DNA of 39,429 bases, from the NCBI GenBank assembly GCA_017557605.1, contig JAFYYJ010000109.1:64791-104219 (forward strand), written 5' to 3'. The DNA is from Salinivirgaceae bacterium (GTDB lineage Bacteria > Bacteroidota > Bacteroidia > Bacteroidales > SZUA-534). This document shows positions 30,009-39,288 of the stretch, piece after piece (within the stretch, counting starts at the first letter, position 1; each line of letters begins with the position of its first letter). The position numbers and the translations under genes were made by a program. The notes beneath the pieces are model-generated. The model ran no database searches, was not told the origin of the DNA, and saw only the letters and a list, made by a program, of their open reading frames with translations.

Positions 30009-32195
30009 ATGAGCAAGTTAAGATTTGATGTTGTTCAAGATGCTTTCAGGAAGAAAGCGGTTGACATTGAGGTTCCAAAAACTCGTCCGTCGGAATATTT
30101 TGGCGAGTTGGTATTTAATCGCGAGAAAATGCACAAATACCTTGACGTTAAGACATTTAACGCCCTGGTTGACTGCATCGACAATGGCAAACCGTTGAGC
30201 ACCGCCGTGGCCGACAAGGTGGCCGCAGGCATTAAGGCGTGGGCTATTGAGCACGGCGTTACGCACTGCACCCACTGGTTCCAACCGCTTACCGAAGGCA
30301 CTGCCGAAAAGCACGACTCGTTTATGGAGTACGACTGGAAGGGCGGTATGATTGAGGAGTTCGACGGCAAGTCGCTCGTTCAGCAGGAGCCTGACGCATC
30401 ATCGTTCCCATCGGGCGGCATCCGCGCCACTTTCGAGGCTCGCGGCTACACTGCTTGGGACCCGACTTCACCTGTCTTCATTCAGGACGACACGCTCTGC
30501 ATCCCGACAGTATTTATCTCGTATACAGGCGAATCGCTTGACTATAAGACACCTTTGAAAAAGGCTTTGAACGCCGTTTCGAACGCCGCAGTGCCAATCT
30601 GCCAAATGTTCGACCCGAAAGTTAAGAAGGTGTTCTCTTATCTGGGCTGGGAACAGGAGTATTTCCTTGTTGACGAGGACCTTTACGCCGCCCGTCCCGA
30701 CCTTATGCTCACTGGCCGCACGCTAATGGGCCACGAGTCATCGAAGAACCAACAGTTGGACGACCACTACTTTGGCGCCATTCCGTCGCGTGTGGCAGCC
30801 TTTATGCGCGACCTTGAGATTCAGGGCCACCGTCTTGGCATTCCTTTGAAAACCCGTCACAACGAGGTTGCGCCGAACCAATTTGAGTTGGCGCCGATTT
30901 TTGGCGAGACCAACCTTTCGAACGACCAAAACCAATTGATAATGAATCTTATGCACAATGTTGCAAAGAAACACGGTTTTGTTGTTCTGCTTCACGAGAA
31001 GCCATTTCAGGGAATCAACGGTTCGGGCAAGCACAACAACTGGAGTCTCGGAACCGACACTGGCACCCTGCTGCTGGCACCTGGCAAAGACGCACGCGGC
31101 AACCTGCAGTTTGTGACATTCTTTGTTAACGTTCTGGCCGCCGTTCAGCGCTACAACGGACTGCTGAAGGCTTCCATTGCATCGGCAACCAACGCTCACC
31201 GTCTGGGCGCCAACGAGGCACCACCGGCAATTGTTTCGGCCTTCCTTGGCAAGACAATGACCGACGTTCTGCACAAACTGCTTGAGGTTCCGTCAGATAC
31301 GCCAATCGAGATTGCTGGCAAGAAAGGTCAGTCAGTTGGTTTGGTTGAGATTCCTGAAATTTTCATCGATAACACCGACCGCAACCGTACATCGCCGTTC
31401 GCCTTCACGGGCAACCGCTTCGAGTTCCGCGCCGTGGGTTCGAGCGCCAACTGCGCCAACGCAATGACCGTTCTGAACACCATCGTGGCAGACCAACTCG
31501 TTCAGTTCAAGGCCGACGTCGACAAGGCCATCGCCGCAGGCAAGGCTAAAAACGTGGCCATTATGGACACTCTGAAGCCAATCATCGCTTCGATTATCGA
31601 CGTTGTCTGCTTCGACGGAAACGGTTACAGCGAGGAGTGGAACGTTGAGGCAAAACGCCGCGGTTTGAACACCGAAAAGTCTGTGCCTGAAATGTTTACC
31701 GAATTCACAAAACCTGAAGCCATTGCAATGTTCGAGCGTATGGGCGTTTACACCGAAAAGGAACTCGAGGCACGCAACGAGGTTAAATGGGAAATCTATA
31801 CAAAGAAGGTTCAGATTGAGGCTCGCGTAATGGGTCGTATGGCTACCAACCACATCATTCCTGCAGCCATCGCCTATCAGACCAAACTTCTTGAGAACAT
31901 CGAAAAGATTAAAAACATCTTCCCCGACAAGTATCAGAAGGTGGCAGCCGTCGAGATTGCTCTGGTTGAGGAGATTTCGGAGCGCATTGCCGAAATCCGC
32001 AGCAAGGTTGACGCAATGATTGAGGCTCGCAAGGTGGCCAACAAGATTGATTGCGAGTACAAGAAGGCGAAGGCTTACCACGAGATTGCCGAATCGCTCT
32101 TCGACATCCGCAAGCCAATCGATAAACTTGAGGAAGTGGTTGACAACGATATGTGGCCGCTGCCGAAATACAGAGAGTTGCTGTTTATCAGTTAA
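30009..32195 (+). CDS. glnN: Glutamine synthetase type III
   Basis: 728 residues, the length typical of GSIII (GlnN), the main glutamine synthetase of Bacteroidales. Characteristic text includes THWFQPLTEGTAEKHDSF, FPSGGIRATFEARGYTAWD, RHNEVAPNQFELAPIF, GINGSGKHNNWS and NRTSPFAFTGNRFEFRAVG. It makes glutamine from glutamate, ammonia and ATP in the cytoplasm as a dodecamer. The gene follows its own attenuator leader, and gltB and gltD lie downstream on the same strand. The glnN-gltB gap (144 nt) has no clear T-tract terminator, so the attenuator may control the whole GS-GOGAT set. Confidence 0.97.
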   Translation: MSKLRFDVVQDAFRKKAVDIEVPKTRPSEYFGELVFNREKMHKYLDVKTFNALVDCIDNGKPLSTAVADKVAAGIKAWAIEHGVTHCTHWFQPLTEGTAEKHDSFMEYDWKGGMIEEFDGKSLVQQEPDASSFPSGGIRATFEARGYTAWDPTSPVFIQDDTLCIPTVFISYTGESLDYKTPLKKALNAVSNAAVPICQMFDPKVKKVFSYLGWEQEYFLVDEDLYAARPDLMLTGRTLMGHESSKNQQLDDHYFGAIPSRVAAFMRDLEIQGHRLGIPLKTRHNEVAPNQFELAPIFGETNLSNDQNQLIMNLMHNVAKKHGFVVLLHEKPFQGINGSGKHNNWSLGTDTGTLLLAPGKDARGNLQFVTFFVNVLAAVQRYNGLLKASIASATNAHRLGANEAPPAIVSAFLGKTMTDVLHKLLEVPSDTPIEIAGKKGQSVGLVEIPEIFIDNTDRNRTSPFAFTGNRFEFRAVGSSANCANAMTVLNTIVADQLVQFKADVDKAIAAGKAKNVAIMDTLKPIIASIIDVVCFDGNGYSEEWNVEAKRRGLNTEKSVPEMFTEFTKPEAIAMFERMGVYTEKELEARNEVKWEIYTKKVQIEARVMGRMATNHIIPAAIAYQTKLLENIEKIKNIFPDKYQKVAAVEIALVEEISERIAEIRSKVDAMIEARKVANKIDCEYKKAKAYHEIAESLFDIRKPIDKLEEVVDNDMWPLPKYRELLFIS

Positions 32196-32250
32196 TTAAT
32201 GGTGAGTGGTGAGAGGTAAGAGGGGAGAGATAAAAGGTAAGAGTTGAGGG

Positions 32251-32280
32251 TGTAGGGACGCGGCATTGCCACGTCCGCAC
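32251..32280 (+). repeat. TGTAGGGACG-family element between glnN and gltB
   Basis: TGTAGGGACGCGGCATTGCC followed by ACGTCCGC: stem GGACG/CGTCC with an inner GG/CC. A longer, imperfect inverted repeat (GGTGAGTGGT near 32200 and ACCGTTCACC near 32306) may enclose it. Confidence 0.6.
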
Positions 32281-32339
32281 CCCCAATATCTAACCACTAA
32301 ACCCTAACCGTTCACCGAATCAAAAAAACATAGTGCGGT

Positions 32340-35300
32340 ATGATTAATAAAGGATTATATAGGTTTGAGAATGAGCACGACGCGTGTGGCGTGGGGTTGC
32401 TCGTCGACCTTAAGGGAAACAAAAGCCATCAGTTGGTGGAGGACGCTCTGACGGTGCTCGACAATATGAAGCACCGCGGCGCGGAGGCTGCCGACAACAA
32501 GAGTGGCGACGGTGCGGGAATCTTGTTGCAGATTCCGCACGAATTTATTCTGCTTCAGGGAATTGCCGTTCCCGAACGACTGAAATACGGCACAGGATTG
32601 GTCTTCCTGCCAAAAGACAAGACATTGGCCGACAAATACTTGGCCACTATCGAGGCTGAAACTGAAAAGGCTGGCCTTAAACTTCTGCAGACACGTCAGG
32701 TGCCTGTTAAATCGGAGATTCTGGGCGAGGCCGCTCTGGCAACCGAACCTTCTGTGGTTCAGATTTTTGTGACTGGCGAAACCGACGCCGCACGCTTCGA
32801 GACGGAACTTTATCTGCTTCGCAAGCGCATCGAGTCGCAGATTACTGACGAGAGGTTCTATATCGTCTCGCTGTCGAACCGTGTGATTGTGTACAAAGGT
32901 ATGCTCTCGCCGTCGCAGTTGCGCGATTACTACCCCGACCTTGCCAACAACAACTTTACAAGCGGTCTGGCGCTCGTCCACTCAAGGTTCAGCACCAACA
33001 CGTTCCCGACGTGGTCGCTGGCGCAGCCGTTCCGTATGCTGGCTCACAACGGCGAAATCAACACCATCCGCGGCAATCGCAGTTGGATGGAGGCGCGTGA
33101 GAGCGTTCTCTCGTCGGAGGCGCTGGGCGATATGCGCAACTTCTCGCCGATAGTTCAGCCCAATATGAGCGACAGCGCGTCGTTCGACAATGCGCTCGAG
33201 TTCTTTGTGCGTTCGGGAATGACGCTGCCGCACGCAATGGCAATGATGGTGCCCGAATCGTTCAACGAGAAGAACCCCATCAGCGCCGACCTGAAGGCCT
33301 TCTACGAGTATCACTCTATTCTTATGGAGCCGTGGGACGGTCCTGCAGCGCTCATCTTCACCGACGGCCGTTACGCTGGCGGTATGCTCGACCGCAACGG
33401 TCTGCGCCCTGCGCGCTATGTGGTCACCACCGACAACCGTCTGATTCTGGCTTCGGAGGCTGGCACACTGCACGTTGACGCCGACAAAATAAAACTGAAC
33501 GGAAAACTTCAGCCTGGCAAGATTCTGATTGTGGACAGCGAGACTGGCGAAATCTTCTCGAACGACACCATCAAACAGCAACTTGCCGACGGCTGCGATT
33601 ATACCAAATGGTTGCAAACTAACCGTATAGAACTTGCAAAACTGCATAGCGGACGTCACGCAGAAAACGCCGTGCCCGATTTCCAACGCAAATTGCGCTG
33701 CTTCGATTTCACACGTGAGGACGTGGAGCGCACCATTGCGCCAATGTGCCTTAACGCGCAGGAGCCGCTTTCGTCAATGGGTAACGACACGCAGTTGGCC
33801 GTGCTCTCGGGCCGTCAGCAACTGCTGTTCAACTATTTCCGCCAACAGTTTGCGCAGGTTACCAACCCGCCAATCGACCCAATCCGCGAGGAACTTGTAA
33901 TGTCGCTCACGGAGTACATCGGCGCCGTTGGAATGAACATCCTGACACCAAACGAGTCGCACTGCAAAATGGTGCGTCTGCCGCAGCCTGTGCTCACCAA
34001 CACAGAACTCGACACCCTTTGCAACATCCGCTACAAGGGCTTCAACACCGAAAAACTGCCTATCGTCTTCGAGAAATCGAAAGGCTGCGAGGGTATGCGC
34101 GAGGCTCTTGCCGACCTTTGCCGCCGCGCCGAACAGTCGGTTGACCGCGGTATCAACTATATCATCCTGACCGATAGGGATATCGACGAAGGTCACGCGG
34201 CCATTCCGTCGCTTCTGGCGGTGAGCGCCATCCACCATTATCTGGTGTCGATTAAGAAACGTGTGCAGACGGCTCTGATTGTTGAGAGCGGCGAGATTCG
34301 CGAGGTTATGCACGCCGCGCTGCTGCTGGGCTACGGTGCAAGCGCCATCAACCCGTATATGGCTTTCGCCGTGATTGACGACCTTGTTCGCCGCGACGAG
34401 ATTCATCTCGACTTCGAGACCGCGCAGCACAACTACATCAAGGCCATCGACAAGGGCTTGCTCAAGATTATGAGCAAAATGGGCATCAGCACCATCCGCT
34501 CGTACCGCGGTGCGAAGATTTTCGAGCCTATCGGCTTGAGCGCCAAACTGTTGAGCGAGTATTTCGGTACTCAATCATCAACAGTGGGCGGCATCGGTCT
34601 CGACACTGTGGCTGCCGACGCGCTGCGTATGCACAGTCAGGCATTCAGCTCTGACGCCGACACAAGCGGCCTGCTGCCTTACGTTGGCCAATTCGCCTTC
34701 CGCAAGGACGGCATCCGTCACGCCTGGACGCCCGAAGCCATTGCAACTCTGCAACTGGCCACTCGCACAGGCAGTTACAAGAAATTCAAAGAGTTTACAA
34801 GCATTATCGATAACAAACCCGAACCGCTCTTCCTTCGCGATTTCTTCAAGTTCAAACAGAACCCGATTTCAATCGACGAGGTGGAGCCTGCCGAAAACAT
34901 TGTTAAGCGTTTCATTGGCGCGGCAATGTCGTTCGGAGCCATCAGCAAGGAGGCTCACGAGGCCATCGCGCTGGCGCTCAACAAACTGAAGAGCCGCAGC
35001 AACACTGGTGAGGGCGGCGAGGACAGCGAGCGCTTCTACACCGACCACGACGGCGTATCGCTCTCGAGCGCCATCAAACAGGTGGCGAGCGGACGTTTCG
35101 GCGTTACGGCCGAATATCTGGTGAACGCCACCGAAATTCAGATTAAGGTGGCTCAAGGCGCAAAGCCTGGCGAGGGCGGACAGCTGCCTGGCTACAAGGT
35201 GAACGAGATTATCGCCAAAACGCGTAACTCGATTCCTGGCATCTCGCTCATTTCGCCGCCGCCGCACCACGACATCTACTCGATTGAGGACCTGGCGCAG

Positions 35301-36818
35301 CTTATCTTCGACCTGAAGAATGTGAACCCACGGGCCAAAATCAGCGTCAAGCTGGTGGCCGAAAGCGGTGTGGGCACCATTGCCGCTGGCGTTGCCAAAG
35401 CCAAAGCCGACCTGATTGTCATTTCGGGCGCTGAAGGCGGCACGGGCGCATCACCTGCATCGTCAATCCGCTATGCGGGCATATCGCCTGAAATCGGCTT
35501 GGCCGAAACACAACAAACGCTGGTAATGAACAACTTGCGCGGTGGTGTTGAGGTTCAGGTTGACGGACAGCTGAAGACTGGCCGCGACATTGTGGCAATG
35601 GCACTTCTGGGTGCTGGCGAGTTCGGATTCGGCACTGCGCAGTTGATTGTTCTGGGCTGCGTGCTTATGCGCAAATGCCACACCAACTCGTGCCCTGTGG
35701 GCGTTGCCACACAAGACCCCAAACTGCGCGAGCGCTTTATGGGACGGAGCGAGTATCTTGTTAATTATTATATGTTTTTGGCCGAAGAGGTGCGCGAGTA
35801 TCTGGCACAAATGGGCTTCCGCAAGTTTGAGGACATCATCAGCCGCACCGATTTGATTGAGATTGACGAGTCGAAGTTCACCGACAAGACACGCGGTCTG
35901 GACTTCAGCCGCCTTCTGGAGCACATCGGCGGAAACGCTGCGGTGCACAAGGAGCACGACAATCCGCGCGACTTCTCAACCACTCTCGACAGCCGCATCA
36001 TTGCCGATTCGGCCTGCGCCCTTGACCAACAGCGCCCTGTGCGCTTGAGTTACGGCATTGTGAACACCAACCGTACAGTGGGTGCAATGCTGTCGGGCGA
36101 GGTGGCACGCCGCTACCGTGCGGCTGGTCTGCCCGAAAACACTATCAATGTGCAGTTTAACGGCTCGGCTGGACAGAGCTTTGGCGCCTTCCTTATGAAG
36201 GGAGTGTCGTTCGCGCTTGAGGGCGAGGCCAACGACTATGTTGGCAAAGGCTTGTCGGGCGGCCGCATAAGTATCTATCCGCAAGCAACTTCCACTTTTG
36301 AGGCGTCGGAGAACATAATCGCGGGAAACACCATTCTGTATGGCGCAACAAGCGGCGAGGTGTTCATCAGCGGGCGTGTGGGCGAGCGTTTTGCAGTGCG
36401 CAACTCGGGAGCCACAGCCGTTGTTGAGGGCACTGGCGACCACTGTTGCGAGTATATGACTGGCGGCCGCGTGGTTGTTCTGGGCACCACTGGCAGGAAC
36501 TTCGCCGCTGGTATGTCGGGCGGTCTGGCCTACGTTTGGGACAAGAACCACGACTTCGACTACTACTGCAATATGGATATGATTGAGTTGAGCCTGATTG
36601 AGGAGAAATCGCGCCGCGACGAGCTTTTCGCACTCATCGAGAAGCACTACCGTCACACTGGCTCGAAGCTGGCCAAACAAATGATTGAGAACTGGTCGGC
36701 CTACATCGACGACTTTATTCAGGTTACCCCGATTGAGTACAAGCGCGTACTTCACGAGGAGGCTCTGCGCCAATTGCAGAAAAAAATGGAAAATGTTCAA
36801 CAAGAAGAGAATTATTAG
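32340..36818 (+). CDS. gltB: Glutamate synthase large subunit GltB
   Basis: 1492 residues, full length for the NADPH-dependent alpha subunit. An N-terminal glutaminase domain has its nucleophile at Cys16 after a 15-residue propeptide (FENEHDACGVGLL), with KHRGAEAADNKSGDGAG following. A central domain precedes the FMN-binding synthase domain (KPGEGGQLPGYKV, EGGTGASPASS). The 3Fe-4S motif reads CVLMRKCHTNSC, and a C-terminal beta-helix domain (GSAGQSFGAFL, GEVFISGRVGERFAVRNSGA) completes the protein. With GltD it converts glutamine and 2-oxoglutarate to two glutamates, completing ammonium assimilation by GS-GOGAT. Twelve nt separate it from gltD. Confidence 0.97.
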   Translation: MINKGLYRFENEHDACGVGLLVDLKGNKSHQLVEDALTVLDNMKHRGAEAADNKSGDGAGILLQIPHEFILLQGIAVPERLKYGTGLVFLPKDKTLADKYLATIEAETEKAGLKLLQTRQVPVKSEILGEAALATEPSVVQIFVTGETDAARFETELYLLRKRIESQITDERFYIVSLSNRVIVYKGMLSPSQLRDYYPDLANNNFTSGLALVHSRFSTNTFPTWSLAQPFRMLAHNGEINTIRGNRSWMEARESVLSSEALGDMRNFSPIVQPNMSDSASFDNALEFFVRSGMTLPHAMAMMVPESFNEKNPISADLKAFYEYHSILMEPWDGPAALIFTDGRYAGGMLDRNGLRPARYVVTTDNRLILASEAGTLHVDADKIKLNGKLQPGKILIVDSETGEIFSNDTIKQQLADGCDYTKWLQTNRIELAKLHSGRHAENAVPDFQRKLRCFDFTREDVERTIAPMCLNAQEPLSSMGNDTQLAVLSGRQQLLFNYFRQQFAQVTNPPIDPIREELVMSLTEYIGAVGMNILTPNESHCKMVRLPQPVLTNTELDTLCNIRYKGFNTEKLPIVFEKSKGCEGMREALADLCRRAEQSVDRGINYIILTDRDIDEGHAAIPSLLAVSAIHHYLVSIKKRVQTALIVESGEIREVMHAALLLGYGASAINPYMAFAVIDDLVRRDEIHLDFETAQHNYIKAIDKGLLKIMSKMGISTIRSYRGAKIFEPIGLSAKLLSEYFGTQSSTVGGIGLDTVAADALRMHSQAFSSDADTSGLLPYVGQFAFRKDGIRHAWTPEAIATLQLATRTGSYKKFKEFTSIIDNKPEPLFLRDFFKFKQNPISIDEVEPAENIVKRFIGAAMSFGAISKEAHEAIALALNKLKSRSNTGEGGEDSERFYTDHDGVSLSSAIKQVASGRFGVTAEYLVNATEIQIKVAQGAKPGEGGQLPGYKVNEIIAKTRNSIPGISLISPPPHHDIYSIEDLAQLIFDLKNVNPRAKISVKLVAESGVGTIAAGVAKAKADLIVISGAEGGTGASPASSIRYAGISPEIGLAETQQTLVMNNLRGGVEVQVDGQLKTGRDIVAMALLGAGEFGFGTAQLIVLGCVLMRKCHTNSCPVGVATQDPKLRERFMGRSEYLVNYYMFLAEEVREYLAQMGFRKFEDIISRTDLIEIDESKFTDKTRGLDFSRLLEHIGGNAAVHKEHDNPRDFSTTLDSRIIADSACALDQQRPVRLSYGIVNTNRTVGAMLSGEVARRYRAAGLPENTINVQFNGSAGQSFGAFLMKGVSFALEGEANDYVGKGLSGGRISIYPQATSTFEASENIIAGNTILYGATSGEVFISGRVGERFAVRNSGATAVVEGTGDHCCEYMTGGRVVVLGTTGRNFAAGMSGGLAYVWDKNHDFDYYCNMDMIELSLIEEKSRRDELFALIEKHYRHTGSKLAKQMIENWSAYIDDFIQVTPIEYKRVLHEEALRQLQKKMENVQQEENY

Positions 36819-36822
36819 GAGG
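36817..36822 (+). promoter_or_regulatory. Strong AGGAGG ribosome binding site of gltD
   Basis: AGGAGG overlaps the gltB stop codon (TAG at 36816-36818) and ends 8 nt before the gltD ATG. Most genes in this window lack such a site, which suggests tight translational pairing of the two GOGAT subunits. Confidence 0.6.
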
Positions 36823-36830
36823 ATAGAGAT

Positions 36831-38174
36831 ATGGGAAATCCAAAAGCATTTCTGACCGTTCCGCGTCAGGAGGCAGGACACCGTCCGATTCACGAGCGTA
36901 TTTCGGATTTTGGCGAGGTGGAGCAGACGCTCAACGAGAGCAACCGTATGCTGCAGGCATCGCGCTGTATGGACTGCGGAGTGCCCTTCTGCCACTGGGC
37001 CTGCCCGCTGGGCAACAAACAGCCCGAATGGCAGGACGCCGTTTACAAAGGAAAATGGGAACTTGCCTATCAGATATTGTCAGCAACTAACGACTTTCCT
37101 GAATTCACAGGACGTATCTGCCCCGCGCTTTGCGAGAAGGGCTGCGTGCTCAACCACTGCATCGACGCGCCTGTGACAATCCGCGAGAACGAGTGCTCGA
37201 TAATTGAAAAAGCTTTCAGCGAGGGTTTTGTAACCCCCAAACAATATGCGCGCAACGGCAAGAAGGTTGCCGTCATCGGCGCTGGACCTGCAGGTCTGTC
37301 GGCAGCCGTGCAGCTCAACCGCCGCGGCTATGCGGTCACCGTTTTCGACCGCCGCAGCGACGCGGGAGGCCTTCTGCGCTACGGCATTCCGAACTTCAAG
37401 CTCGACAAGTATGTGGTTACACGCCGCACCAACCTTATGGAGCAGGAAGGTATTGAGTTTAAGTTCGATACAGCGATTGATTTGAACCAACTGCCCGCTG
37501 GCTTCGACGCCTACGTGATTGCCACAGGAACCCCCACGGCCCGCGATTTGAAGATTGAAGGCCGCGATTTGAAGGGCGTTTATTTCGCTCTCGAGATTCT
37601 GTCGCAGCAGAACGAGCGCCTTGCGGGAAAGAAATTCACCGACGCGGAGACCGTCTCGGCCAAAGGCAAGCGAGTGCTTGTGATTGGCGGCGGCGACACT
37701 GGCTCTGACTGCATCGGAACCTGCCACCGTCAAGGGGCTGTGAGCGTGACACAGATTGAGATTATGCCCAAACCGCCCGTTGGCACTAACCCCGCCACAC
37801 CGTGGCCGTGGTGGCCCGTGATTCTGAAAACCACAACAAGCCACGAGGAAGGCTGCGAGCGCCGTTGGTGCCTGACATCGAACCGCTTCATCGGCAACGC
37901 CAAAGGTCAGCTCACTGGCGTTGAGGTTGAGGAAGTTGAGTGGGTTCCCGCACCCGACGGAGGCCGTCCGCAAATGAAACTCACTGGCCGCAAAGAGGTT
38001 ATTGAGTGCGATATGGTGCTTCTGGCAATGGGCTTCCTGAAACCCGAACACCCGCAGTACGCGCCAAACGTCTTCCTTGCTGGTGACGCCAAATCGGGCG
38101 CAAGCCTTGTGGTCCGCGCCATTGCAAGCGGAAGGGAAGTGGCAGCCGAAGTGGACAAGTACCTTAAACGGTAA
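36831..38174 (+). CDS. gltD: Glutamate synthase small subunit GltD
   Basis: 447 residues. An N-terminal iron-sulfur domain carries cysteines in CMDCGVPFCHWAC (46, 49, 54, 58) and CPALCEKGCVLNHC (97, 101, 105, 110). An FAD site GAGPAG is at 150-155, followed by FDRRSDAGGLLRYGIPNFKL. An NAD(P)H site IGGGDTGSDC lies further on, and FLAGDAKSGASLVVRAI closes the FAD fold. It passes electrons from NADPH to GltB. It is encoded directly after gltB with a strong ribosome binding site, in a clear gltBD operon. Confidence 0.96.
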   Translation: MGNPKAFLTVPRQEAGHRPIHERISDFGEVEQTLNESNRMLQASRCMDCGVPFCHWACPLGNKQPEWQDAVYKGKWELAYQILSATNDFPEFTGRICPALCEKGCVLNHCIDAPVTIRENECSIIEKAFSEGFVTPKQYARNGKKVAVIGAGPAGLSAAVQLNRRGYAVTVFDRRSDAGGLLRYGIPNFKLDKYVVTRRTNLMEQEGIEFKFDTAIDLNQLPAGFDAYVIATGTPTARDLKIEGRDLKGVYFALEILSQQNERLAGKKFTDAETVSAKGKRVLVIGGGDTGSDCIGTCHRQGAVSVTQIEIMPKPPVGTNPATPWPWWPVILKTTTSHEEGCERRWCLTSNRFIGNAKGQLTGVEVEEVEWVPAPDGGRPQMKLTGRKEVIECDMVLLAMGFLKPEHPQYAPNVFLAGDAKSGASLVVRAIASGREVAAEVDKYLKR

Positions 38175-38189
38175 AGTTCGCACAGGTTT

Positions 38190-38247
38190 GATTTAGGATT
38201 TAGGAATTAGGATTTAGGAATTGTAGGGACGCAATGCTTGCGTCCGC
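38190..38247 (+). repeat. TTAGGATTT tandem run and TGTAGGGACG-family hairpin
   Basis: Several imperfect copies of TTTAGGAATTAGGA (about 38190-38220) lead into TGTAGGGACGCAATGCTTGC and CGTCC (38222-38247), a clean stem GGACGCAA/TTGCGTCC. This is the sharpest member of the hairpin family. It lies between gltD and dapF, with no T-tract. Confidence 0.65.
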
Positions 38248-38292
38248 AACCAACACCTAACACCTAAAACCCAACACCAAAACAATTAAACA

Positions 38293-39138
38293 ATGAAAGT
38301 TCATTTCACCAAAATGCACGGTTTGGGCAACGATTACATCTACGTCAATGTGACGGAGCGTGAGTTGCCCAATCCGTCGGCATTGTCGGTGGCCTGGAGC
38401 GACCGACACAAAGGCATCGGCAGCGACGGTCTGGTGCTCATCGGGCGGTCGGAGGTGGCCGATTTCAGTATGCGCATTTTCAACGCCGACGGCTCGGAAG
38501 CCTTAATGTGCGGAAACGCGTCGCGCTGCATTGGCAAATATTTGCACGACAAGCATATAACCGACAAAACCGAAATACGGCTCGAGACTCTTTCGGGCAT
38601 CAAAATCATCCGTCTGAACCTTGACGCCAACGGCAATGTCGATACCGTGACCGTTGATATGGGCGAAGGCGCCCCAATGGGTGTCATTGGGTTGGACGGT
38701 CAGGAGCATTTGCTTGTGGGCGAGCAAGTTGAGTCTTGTGGGCACATTTTTAACGGCACGGCCATTAGTATGGGCAATCCGCACCTGGTTCTTTTGGTGA
38801 CGAATGCGGAACTTGCGCCCGTGGCCGAAGTGGGTGCCGACCTTGAGTACAGCCCAATGTTCCCCAACCGTACCAATGTTGAGTTTGCGGAGGTTATCGA
38901 CCGCCAACATATCCGTATGCGAGTGTGGGAGCGCGGCAGCGGCATAACGCAGGCCTGTGGCACTGGAGCGTGCGCCACCGCCGTGGCAGCCGCAATGGCT
39001 GGCCTGACCGACCCCGACAACTGCAACATTCAAATGGACGGCGGCTCGCTTCACATCAGTTGGAACCCCGACACCCGCCGCGTGCTAATGACAGGCACCG
39101 CCACAACGGTGTTTGAGGGGGAGATAGAGATTGATTGA
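38293..39138 (+). CDS. dapF: Diaminopimelate epimerase DapF
   Basis: 281 residues. Both catalytic cysteines are present: Cys73 in LMCGNASRC and Cys222 in QACGTGACATA; the start KMHGLGNDYIYV is also typical. It interconverts LL- and meso-diaminopimelate for lysine and peptidoglycan. The next gene is dapL, giving the aminotransferase version of the pathway (tetrahydrodipicolinate to LL-DAP in one step). It lies 119 nt after gltD, separated by repeats, so membership of the glt operon is uncertain. Confidence 0.96.
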   Translation: MKVHFTKMHGLGNDYIYVNVTERELPNPSALSVAWSDRHKGIGSDGLVLIGRSEVADFSMRIFNADGSEALMCGNASRCIGKYLHDKHITDKTEIRLETLSGIKIIRLNLDANGNVDTVTVDMGEGAPMGVIGLDGQEHLLVGEQVESCGHIFNGTAISMGNPHLVLLVTNAELAPVAEVGADLEYSPMFPNRTNVEFAEVIDRQHIRMRVWERGSGITQACGTGACATAVAAAMAGLTDPDNCNIQMDGGSLHISWNPDTRRVLMTGTATTVFEGEIEID

Positions 39139-39161
39139 AGGATTGAATGCGTGAAGGATTG

Positions 39162-39271
39162 AATTAACAATTAACAATGAACAATTAAAAATGAAGGGTT
39201 TAGAGGTTTAGAAGTTTGGAATGATTGGTTATCTAAACAGCGAAGCGTCTAAACTTCTAAACAGCGAAGCG
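39162..39271 (+). repeat. Intergenic repeats between dapF and dapL
   Basis: The AT-rich TTAACAATTAACAATGAACA module (39162-39195) is followed by two copies of TCTAAACAGCGAAGCG (39232-39247 and 39256-39271). The same order, module then 16-mer, occurs between amtB and asnB. Confidence 0.65.
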
Positions 39272-39288
39272 ACTAAACTTTTACAACA

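Noticed and set aside
32982..33686. 234-codon minus-strand frame inside gltB, and similar long antisense frames in gltB, gltD, glnN, asnB and porU
   Set aside because: All are shadows caused by codon bias of the real genes.
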